Shown here piece after piece: positions 56,676-64,000 of a stretch of DNA of 64,000 bases (position 1 is the first letter of the stretch; each line of letters begins with the position of its first letter). The stretch comes from an uncultured beta proteobacterium. GTDB lineage: Bacteria; Pseudomonadota; Gammaproteobacteria; Burkholderiales; SG8-41. The notes below the pieces were generated by a model that saw nothing but the letters and a program-made list of their open reading frames with translations, was not told the origin of the DNA and did no database searches. The translations under genes and the position numbers were made by a program. The stretch spans positions 1 to 64,000 of the forward strand of contig CAIVHG010000056.1 of the NCBI GenBank assembly GCA_903905655.1, given 5' to 3'.

Positions 56676-57242
56676 TCACTTGAGCGGCGGCAGCGGATCA
56701 GGCACGCCCGGAGGCAGCGGCGACTGGTTGACGTTGAGCGCCATCGAGATCATTCCGTAGTAGCCGGCGATGCCGATCAGGTCCATGATTCCAGTCTCGC
56801 CGAAATGCCGGAGCGCGGCGCCGAAGGTCGCATCGCTCACTTTCTTGTCGCGCTGCAGTTCGGTGCAAAACTCATAGGCGGCTGCCTCGTCGAGTTTCAT
56901 GCACGCGGGACGCTTGCCCTGCGCAAGCTCCGCGATCAGCTTCGCATCGAGGCCCGACTTGAGCGCGACCTCATAATGCGCGTACCACTCGTACTGTGCG
57001 CTCCAGTGGCGCGCCGTCATCAATATCGCCAGTTCCTTGATGTGCTCCGGAAGCGTGCTGGCGTAGCGCACGTAGGCGCCGATCCTCTGGGCGTTGCGCG
57101 CAAGCTCGGGACAGCGCAGAAGCAAATCGGTGCCGCGGTGGGCCGGCGGACCGCTGCGCTTGCGCGGGCCGGTAGAGGTCTCCTGATAGACTGCCCGCTG
57201 CTCCTCCGTCATCTCGCTTTCAACCAAAGGCTTGAACCGCAA
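56676..57242 (-). CDS. Carboxymuconolactone decarboxylase family protein
   Basis: LPEHIKELAILMTARHWSAQYEWYAHYEVAL CMD/AhpD-like core. Confidence 0.9.
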   Translation of the reverse strand: MRFKPLVESEMTEEQRAVYQETSTGPRKRSGPPAHRGTDLLLRCPELARNAQRIGAYVRYASTLPEHIKELAILMTARHWSAQYEWYAHYEVALKSGLDAKLIAELAQGKRPACMKLDEAAAYEFCTELQRDKKVSDATFGAALRHFGETGIMDLIGIAGYYGMISMALNVNQSPLPPGVPDPLPPLK

Positions 57243-57269
57243 TTCATTCCCCTTTCATGGCCAGCGCCA

Positions 57270-58238
57270 TCATTGATCGCGTATCTTGGCGTCCCTGATC
57301 ACTTTACCCATCTGCCCCATGTCGGCTTTCATGGTAGCCGCAAGCTGTTCCGGCGTGCTAGCGACGACCTGTATTCCAGCCCTGAGCAATTGATCCTTCA
57401 CATCCGCCTGGTTAAGAATGCGCACGGTTTCCTGGTTCAGGCGGCTGAGGATCGCCGCCGGGGTTTTGGCCGGCGCAAAAAACACCAGCGTCGACGACGA
57501 TTCAAACCCGGGCACGCCTGAAGCAGCCACGGTCGGTACGCCGGGCGCGAGTGAAGTGGGCTCGGCGCTCGTCACCGCCAGCAGCCGCATCCGGCCCACT
57601 TTGGAATAGGGCAGTATCGCAGTCACCGTGGTAAACATCAGTTGCACCTCGCCGCTGATGATCGCTGAAAGCGCCTCCGCATTGCCCCGGTACGCGACAT
57701 TGACGATATTGGTGCCCGTCATGAACTTGAACAATTCCGCGGCGAGATGAGAGGAAGTGCCGGTACCGATCGAGGCGTTGTTGATCTGCCCGGGTTTGGC
57801 TTTAGCGAGTGCGATCAGGTCCTTGACCGATTTCACCGGCAACGAAGGATGCACGGCGATCGCACCAGGAGAGCTGGTCGCCAATGTGATCGGCGCAAAA
57901 TCCCTGACCGGATCAAAGGGCGATGTGTCCCGCATAAATGGCACGAGCCAAATCCCGGCGCCGTAGAACAGCAGCGTGTACCCGTCGGCCGGCGCTTTGG
58001 CAAGCGCATCACCCGCAATCACCCCGCTTCCGCCGCGGTTTTCCACGATCACCTGTTGGCCCCAACTGGCGGAGAGCTTGGTGGCGATCAGGCGCGCCAC
58101 GAGATCAACCGCGCCCCCAGGGGAAGCGGTGATGATGCGTATGGGCCTGCTCGGATAATCCTGGCCCAATGCCATGCCCGCGGCCGTCAACATCACTGCC
58201 GTCAGAAACGGTCGTGCAAAACGACTTGCGATCAGCAT
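57270..58238 (-). CDS. Bug/TctC family solute-binding protein
   Basis: YPSRPIRIITASPGGAVDLVARLIA; start corrected from 58298. Confidence 0.93.
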   Translation of the reverse strand: MLIASRFARPFLTAVMLTAAGMALGQDYPSRPIRIITASPGGAVDLVARLIATKLSASWGQQVIVENRGGSGVIAGDALAKAPADGYTLLFYGAGIWLVPFMRDTSPFDPVRDFAPITLATSSPGAIAVHPSLPVKSVKDLIALAKAKPGQINNASIGTGTSSHLAAELFKFMTGTNIVNVAYRGNAEALSAIISGEVQLMFTTVTAILPYSKVGRMRLLAVTSAEPTSLAPGVPTVAASGVPGFESSSTLVFFAPAKTPAAILSRLNQETVRILNQADVKDQLLRAGIQVVASTPEQLAATMKADMGQMGKVIRDAKIRDQ

Positions 58239-58554
58239 AATTCCCCTCCGTGAGTTCCGACCCGGCGCTGTGGCAGCGTGCCAGCGCACTGACGGCATTT
58301 ACTTAACTATTCCTGCAACTTGCCCCAGCACGCATTCGTTTGGTGTGACTTATAGAATCGCTTATCTCTCTCGACTAACCGAAGCCTTTTAGATGCAAAT
58401 AATTCTACACTCATATAGCAATCGCAGGGACAGCAAGTGCCGCGCTGCCAGGCATGCAACTGCGCTACTCTTAAGAACGCGGACGCAGGACTGATTTTCT
58501 TTGCAGCTTTCTTCGCGACGCGACCTGTGGCGACTCAGCACCACGCGCCTGCGA

Positions 58555-59115
58555 TCAGCGCTCGACTGCGCCCTTCAGCGCCGCAGGCAGCGGATAGTCG
58601 GCGTAGCGCTTCCTGAATTCGGCGAAGCTTGCCGCGGCCTCATCGGGCCGGCCGTCTGCACGCAATGCTTCAATGCGTGCGAGCCACTGCTCCGGCGGCA
58701 GCGGCGCATTGGCACGCCTGACTTCAACCTCCCGGCGCAACGGCGCGAGCGACGAGACCGAATCCGTATCTCTGCGCAGTCCCAGCCCCGACGGCGCCCC
58801 GGGCTGCGGCGGCTTGAGGCCCAAGCCCTGCGGCCTGCTCTCAGCGGGCACCAACATCTTCGGCACTGCAGGCAAGTCGCCTTCCTTTGCCGCGCCAGTC
58901 GCAACACCTGAAGTCAGGGACGATGCAGTGTCCGGCTGAAATGCGCTTTGCGGTTTGCTCTCAAACACCACTTGCAGCGCAGCGAAAATACCGAACGCCA
59001 GCACCGCCAAAATCGACAGCACCGTGAACCACACCCGTTTTGATTTACTCTGCGCTGCCATGGCTAATGCCTCATGCATCCCTGTCATTGGGCATGAATG
59101 GATAGATTGAACAGC
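58555..59115 (-). CDS. Hypothetical membrane-anchored protein
   Basis: Single N-terminal TM; C-terminal PPEQWLARIEALRADGRPDEAAASFAEFRKRYADYPLP motif; exact start uncertain. Confidence 0.6.
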   Translation of the reverse strand, partial: AVQSIHSCPMTGMHEALAMAAQSKSKRVWFTVLSILAVLAFGIFAALQVVFESKPQSAFQPDTASSLTSGVATGAAKEGDLPAVPKMLVPAESRPQGLGLKPPQPGAPSGLGLRRDTDSVSSLAPLRREVEVRRANAPLPPEQWLARIEALRADGRPDEAAASFAEFRKRYADYPLPAALKGAVER

Positions 59116-59678
59116 TTTTGAGCATACTCGCACGGCTCATGCGTAAATGCCACAGCGCGAATCTCCAGATGACCTGCGCCCACAAATACCCAGGGAAATC
59201 CCGCCGCCGTCAGGAATGACTTCAGCGATTTCGGCGTAAATCCCGTCTTATGAGCATAAAAATCATTCCCGCTGCGCTCGATCTCCACGCCGTAACCATA
59301 GATCACGTCGCGAACCGTGATCGACCCTTCCGGGGACTGGTAAAGAAAGTCGTCGATATCAAGGCTTTTCGCAACTACGGTTTGCATGACTGCACCCATA
59401 TCTGGAACCCTAATAAACGCAAAGCCATCCGTTTTGAGAACATGGATGAATCCGGCCAAAACCATCAGCCCATCGTGCCGATGGTAGTGCTCCAGATTGT
59501 GCGAGCAATATACCGAGTCAAAGGCCGCGGCAGGCAGCTTTGTCAGTTCGCGCGCATCGCAGACGATATCCGGCTTGACCTTGGAATCGATATCCAACAA
59601 GACGTGCTCCCACCCATCGTATTGCGCAGGCAGGGATACGGTCTTGCTGTTGCCGCCCACATTCAGAACTTTTCTCAT
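59085..59678 (-). CDS. SAM-dependent methyltransferase-like protein
   Basis: KVLNVGGNSKTV...LLDIDSKVKPDIVCDARELTKLPAAAFDSVYCSHNLEHYHRHD. Confidence 0.72.
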   Translation of the reverse strand: MRKVLNVGGNSKTVSLPAQYDGWEHVLLDIDSKVKPDIVCDARELTKLPAAAFDSVYCSHNLEHYHRHDGLMVLAGFIHVLKTDGFAFIRVPDMGAVMQTVVAKSLDIDDFLYQSPEGSITVRDVIYGYGVEIERSGNDFYAHKTGFTPKSLKSFLTAAGFPWVFVGAGHLEIRAVAFTHEPCEYAQKLFNLSIHAQ

Positions 59679-59811
59679 TCAGTCATTCTACCTGAGCGCC
59701 ATCAAAGCCATGCGTAACTGCGGAACCCGGCCCGAGCACCTTCGAATGCGCAAGCACTACAACAGAATTCGCGTTCCCCAGATATTATGGGTCAAACCCG
59801 GTGACGCGGGA

Positions 59812-60396
59812 CTACTGGATGGCCTTGCTTCTCCCGATCAGCGTGTTTGCGTAATCCCCGCATGCTAAGGGTAGCGTGATGTCTTTCTGGGAGTAGGCGG
59901 AATAACCCGCCTGCGGATCGAAGCACTGTGGCCGTCCGCCGAGCCAGAACAAGTCGGGATTGTGCGTGTGTGCCTCGTCCTGACAGCCATTGCCCAATTT
60001 ACAAACTCCAAAATGAAGGTGTTGATAGTCAAACCTGCCATAATTATTTGACGCCCCTGAAAGGCCAATCAACTGCCCCCTTCTTACCATTTGATCTTTA
60101 GCCACGAACACCCGGCTCAAGTGGGCATAGTTCGATTGAAAGTGCATGCCATGCACGATGGCTAATTCATCACCATCGTCAGACGTGTGTCTAAAGTACA
60201 CGACCCTGCCGCCTGAAATGGCAACAACGGGCGTGCCCGTGCTGATGATGAAATCGATCCCCGGGTGGAAACCATAGGGCGCCCTGTCGCCCCAACGATA
60301 CCCAACGTTAAATGGCCCCACTGTCTGAGCTTCGCAGAGCGTTACGCACACGGCCAGCATCAGAAAGAACGCAGCGCTTTTCACGCTTGTCTCCAA
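59812..60396 (-). CDS. Secreted M23 family peptidase
   Basis: Signal peptide; FHPGIDF and YQHLHFG LytM motifs. Confidence 0.82.
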   Translation of the reverse strand: METSVKSAAFFLMLAVCVTLCEAQTVGPFNVGYRWGDRAPYGFHPGIDFIISTGTPVVAISGGRVVYFRHTSDDGDELAIVHGMHFQSNYAHLSRVFVAKDQMVRRGQLIGLSGASNNYGRFDYQHLHFGVCKLGNGCQDEAHTHNPDLFWLGGRPQCFDPQAGYSAYSQKDITLPLACGDYANTLIGRSKAIQ

Positions 60397-60423
60397 TCTG
60401 AGAAATGCACATCCCTTCCAATA

Positions 60424-60597
60424 TTAAATGTCTAGCCCGCGCCCGAAAGTCTGCATGCAGGCTTCAGCCGCGTTCCAGTTCGCCTCTGGGGCCAGCAGCT
60501 TGGCGAGGTTCGCCTCGGTGCCGCACGACATCATGGCGTCGAACAGCGCCGCCTTGAGCCCATCAGATCTGCCGCTACGATCTGCCCTGGAGGTGCT
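60424..60597 (-). pseudogene. C-terminal remnant of an acyl-CoA dehydrogenase
   Basis: Manual minus-strand translation: RSDGLKAALFDAMMSCGTEANLAKLLAPEANWNAAEACMQTFGRGLDI*; matches the ACAD C-terminal helical pattern (EANxAKLLAxEAxWxAAEACMQTFGG). Confidence 0.6.
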
Positions 60598-61973
60598 CAC
60601 CTGCGCTCCACGACCATCATCGTGAACAGCTTGCCCATATCTCCGACCTGTTCAAGATTCCAGAGGCAGTCGAGCAGCGCGCGCGCCTGCCCATCGCTCA
60701 GCAGATGGCCGGCCTGCTTTTGAAACTTGCACTCGATTTCCTCGTCGCTCATCGGATTGGCCGGATGTCCCTTGGGATTGGACTCGCGCACGGTCACCAG
60801 TTCGCCCGACTTCAACCGCGCTTCAAGGCGACAGTGCAGAGCGCGCGGACGGGCCGCGGTATATTCCGCATCTTCCTGCACGCGAAGCTTTTTGATCAGC
60901 GCAAGGATGACGGGATCGCGGTAGCGCTGCGGGGTCATGGATTCTTCGGTGATCTCGCCGTCGACCAGTGCCGCCCCGATCAGGTACGGGCCGCTGTGAT
61001 CCGCGGTCTCGCGGGAATTTGGATCCCAGCGCCCGGCACTGAAAATATCGTTGCGCGCCACGTGCGCATCCGCGTAGAGAACGATGGACTCGATTTCCTC
61101 CAGCTGTACTTTCTTCCGCAGCTCGAGAGCCGCGAATACCGGAAGCTGCGCCGAGTAGACGATCGGCAGATACTTGAAGAAGGTACCCTCGATCTTGTAC
61201 GGACGGCCCTGCCCGCCCAGTGCGCCGAGCTCGAACGGCGCATTGAGCTGCTTCATGAAGCCCGCTTCACCCTCGAACGGCGCAGCGGGTCCGGTGATGC
61301 CGACCCGCGCGAGCAGCGCGGCAAACAACCCGTTGCGGCTGCCGTTGGGCCCCGCCAGTCCCTTCCAGACCGAGAGCTCGCCCTTGCGGGTTTCGCGCAG
61401 GCATATGTTGGGAACGACGGCGAGGCCGAGCGCATGGTGCAACTGCTCGCGCGTGAGACCCAGAACCCTGCCCGCCCCCAGCGCAGTGGCCGCCGAGTGC
61501 ATGGTGGGATAGTCCCATCCATGTGGCCCCAGCGTCAGGTGGTCCACCAACTGGTTGCACACCTCATAGGCGAGCACGGTCCCCAGGATGAATGCCTTGC
61601 CATCTCCGCCGCTGGACTCGGTAGCCGCCAGTATGCTGCCGATGTTATCGCTGGGATGCGGCCCTGCCTGCATGCCCTTGCCGCCGAAGTAATCATCGCT
61701 GAAATCGAGATAGCGAATCATCGTGCCGTTCACGAATCCGGCGAGCTCGGCTGAGCTTCTGAGTTGCGTTCCAATCAGGGTCGCGGGCCGCGTGGAGATA
61801 ATCTCAGAAGCCAGCACGCGCAGGGCTGCCACCGGCTCAGCATCGAAGGCCGCGAGCGCACAACCCAGCGCATCGATGATGGAGCGCTTGGCGCTATGAA
61901 TGGCCGCATGCGTTAAGTCGCCATAGGAGAGGCCGGCAGCATAGGCGGCAAATTTTTCAGTGGTCGCGTCCAT
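60597..61973 (-). CDS. MmgE/PrpD family protein
   Basis: KRSIIDALGCALAAFDAEPV; GTMIRYLDFSDDYF; ETADHSGPYLIGAALVDGEI. Confidence 0.93.
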   Translation of the reverse strand: MDATTEKFAAYAAGLSYGDLTHAAIHSAKRSIIDALGCALAAFDAEPVAALRVLASEIISTRPATLIGTQLRSSAELAGFVNGTMIRYLDFSDDYFGGKGMQAGPHPSDNIGSILAATESSGGDGKAFILGTVLAYEVCNQLVDHLTLGPHGWDYPTMHSAATALGAGRVLGLTREQLHHALGLAVVPNICLRETRKGELSVWKGLAGPNGSRNGLFAALLARVGITGPAAPFEGEAGFMKQLNAPFELGALGGQGRPYKIEGTFFKYLPIVYSAQLPVFAALELRKKVQLEEIESIVLYADAHVARNDIFSAGRWDPNSRETADHSGPYLIGAALVDGEITEESMTPQRYRDPVILALIKKLRVQEDAEYTAARPRALHCRLEARLKSGELVTVRESNPKGHPANPMSDEEIECKFQKQAGHLLSDGQARALLDCLWNLEQVGDMGKLFTMMVVERR

Positions 61974-61997
61974 ACAGGTTCTTGTAGCCTCTACTCT

Positions 61998-62981
61998 CTA
62001 TTCGGCCTTTGCACCAGACAGCTTGATCAACTTGACGTTGACGGCGATCTCGCGCTTGATGAGGTCCGCGAACTGTTCCGGTGTGCTCGACTGCGGATCC
62101 AGGCCCTGCTTCTTGAACGGCTCCTTCATCTCCGGCAGGTTGACGGCCTTGACGATCAGGCCATTGAGCCGCGCGATGATGTCCTTGGGAACGCGTGCCG
62201 GAGCCATGATGCCGTTCCATGCGGTGCGATCGTATCCTTTAAGACCGGACTCATCGATCGTCGGCAAGTCCGGCACGAGCGCGGAGCGCTTGATGCCGGT
62301 CACCGCGAGCGGCCGCAGTTTCCCGGTGCCGAGCAGCGGCAGCACCGAAGTCACATCCGGAAACCCCATGTCGATCTGGCCGCCCGCGGTAGCGATGGCA
62401 CTTTCCGACGAACCCTTGTAGGGTACATGGATGATGTCGACCTTGGCCATCAGGTTGAACAGCGCGCCCGCGAGATGCCCTGAGCCGCCGATGCCGGACG
62501 AGCCGAACGTAAGCTTGCCCGGCCTCTTGCGCGCAAGCGCGATCAGTTCCTGAACGCTGTGCACCGGCACCGACGGATGCACCGTAAGAATGAAGGTTCC
62601 GGTCGTCGTCATCGACACTGGAGCGAGATCGCGTTCGAGGTCATAAGGCAGCTTGGCTTGCAGCGCCGACTGCACGGGGCCCGAGGCCGTGATCATCAGC
62701 AGCGTGTAGCCGTCTGCAGGGGAAGTCGCGACCCGCTCGATCGCGATCGCGCTCCCGGCGCCGAGACGGTTTTCGATCAGCACCGGCTGCCCCAACGCTT
62801 CGGTTAATTTCTGCCCCACCATGCGCGCGGCGGTGTCGGCCGATCCGCCGGCGGCCAGGCCGACGACGATGTGTATCGGTTTCACCGGATAGGTCTGCGC
62901 TGAACCATCTATGGCCACCAGACCGGCGACTACCGACAATGCCGCAGACAATCGCAACGCTGCACTTGCTCGCTTACTCAT
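61998..62981 (-). CDS. Bug/TctC family solute-binding protein
   Basis: YPVKPIHIVVGLAAGGSADTAARMVGQKL; SPADGYTLLMITAS. Confidence 0.93.
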   Translation of the reverse strand: MSKRASAALRLSAALSVVAGLVAIDGSAQTYPVKPIHIVVGLAAGGSADTAARMVGQKLTEALGQPVLIENRLGAGSAIAIERVATSPADGYTLLMITASGPVQSALQAKLPYDLERDLAPVSMTTTGTFILTVHPSVPVHSVQELIALARKRPGKLTFGSSGIGGSGHLAGALFNLMAKVDIIHVPYKGSSESAIATAGGQIDMGFPDVTSVLPLLGTGKLRPLAVTGIKRSALVPDLPTIDESGLKGYDRTAWNGIMAPARVPKDIIARLNGLIVKAVNLPEMKEPFKKQGLDPQSSTPEQFADLIKREIAVNVKLIKLSGAKAE

Positions 62982-63000
62982 GATTTCGTTTCCTCTGGTT

Positions 63001-64000
63001 TCAATCGATTACAAAAGCACTCAGGATTTCATCGACCGCAGTCAGTTCTTCCAGCCGCAACAGTCGCTCCAAAATGGCATCGGTACGCTTTGCCCCCAGC
63101 GCGTCTGCGCTCAGGCCGCGGAACTTGTCCGCGATCAACGCCTCGGGATTCGCTGAGCCGTCCTTGCCGAACCGCGCCTCGGCCACTCGCTTGTCGCCAC
63201 CGCTCGTCATCAGCGTCACACGCGCCCATTGCTCCACCGGCAGCCGCTGGTAGGCCTGGGTGTACTCGGGGTTCTCAACGACCTCTATTTTTTGCATCAG
63301 TGCGCGCAACTCCGGATTCCAGAGATGGGCTTCGTCGTAGGAATGCGGCGTGACCGTGCCATCGATCAGTGCTGCCGCAACGACGTACGGGATGCTGTGA
63401 TCGGCAGTTTCGGCGGATTCCGGGTTCCAGTGCTCCGCGCCGGTACCCGATGCGATCTTCGCCCGCCCATACACTTCGACGGTGATGCGCTGCACCGCCT
63501 CCGCGCTTGTCACCGGCGCCAGTTTCTCGGCCGCGAGTATGGATGCGATGGTAAGCCCGACCGCGGGCCGCGTCTTGATCACCGAACTCTCGACCCTGAA
63601 TGGCACGCCGTTGCCGCCCATTTCGGCTAGGGTAAAGCGCTCGCGCGCCACGTGCTCGCACCAACCCGCCTTGCCCTCGAACGGCAGATGCGGACCTTCC
63701 ATCCCCGAGCGCGCAAGCAGCGCGGCGAACACCCCGGCACGGCCCGCCTGCCCCGATGCCACCGCCTTCCACATGGTCAGGTGGCCCGTTCTCACCTGCC
63801 GCAGTATGTTGTTCGGCACCACCGCCATCGAAATGCAGTGCGCAAGTTCGATCGGCGTCAGGCCGAACAGCTTGCCCGCGCCCACCGCGGAAGCGAGGCA
63901 GATCAGGGTCGTATAGTCGTAGCCCTTGTTGTGAAACACATCGGAGAAACGCGAGAACACCTCATAAGCGAGGACCACGGCAACGATGAACTCACGGCCG
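63001..64000 (-). CDS. MmgE/PrpD family protein, 5' end beyond window
   Basis: VLAYEVFSRFSDVFHNKGYDYTTLICLASAVGAGKLFGLTP; ESAETADHSIPYVVAAALIDG; paralogous to 60597-61973. Confidence 0.9.
   Translation of the reverse strand, partial: GREFIVAVVLAYEVFSRFSDVFHNKGYDYTTLICLASAVGAGKLFGLTPIELAHCISMAVVPNNILRQVRTGHLTMWKAVASGQAGRAGVFAALLARSGMEGPHLPFEGKAGWCEHVARERFTLAEMGGNGVPFRVESSVIKTRPAVGLTIASILAAEKLAPVTSAEAVQRITVEVYGRAKIASGTGAEHWNPESAETADHSIPYVVAAALIDGTVTPHSYDEAHLWNPELRALMQKIEVVENPEYTQAYQRLPVEQWARVTLMTSGGDKRVAEARFGKDGSANPEALIADKFRGLSADALGAKRTDAILERLLRLEELTAVDEILSAFVID

Overview
GC-rich proteobacterial chromosome segment, probably betaproteobacterial (inferred from gene content, not tested). It has about 55 well-supported protein genes and no recognisable rRNA, tRNA, CRISPR array or transposase. 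Left to right: an M23 peptidase (5' truncated by the window); an HME-type RND efflux operon; an MsbA-like ABC exporter; a GH15 glucoamylase with an OprB-like porin; a lipoprotein; a two-subunit molybdenum hydroxylase; a c-di-GMP/two-component module leading into an MSHA-type pilus locus; pirin and SapC; a SigF/NrsF locus with a methionine-rich MXKDX peptide and exported MsrA; a VWA protein; a light-related folE/BLUF/MBL/photolyase cluster; and a long accessory catabolic region with six Bug/TctC solute-binding proteins, two TcuA-like flavoproteins, SDRs, a DapA-like protein, CMD, a lactonase and two MmgE/PrpD proteins. Most notable: (1) an MSHA extension ATPase that appears to be STAS + MshEN (c-di-GMP-binding motif) + GspE, directly downstream of a histidine kinase, a response regulator and an HD-GYP protein; (2) a pilin-like protein carrying two tandem DNRLRE domains; (3) a mrpX-like/msrA <-> sigF/nrsF locus with two divergent GTAACC-N16-CGAA promoter-like sites inside a 13-bp inverted repeat; (4) a ~380-bp nested-inverted-repeat element abutting the photolyase start; (5) gene remnants, including an acyl-CoA dehydrogenase C-terminal fragment missing from the supplied ORF track.
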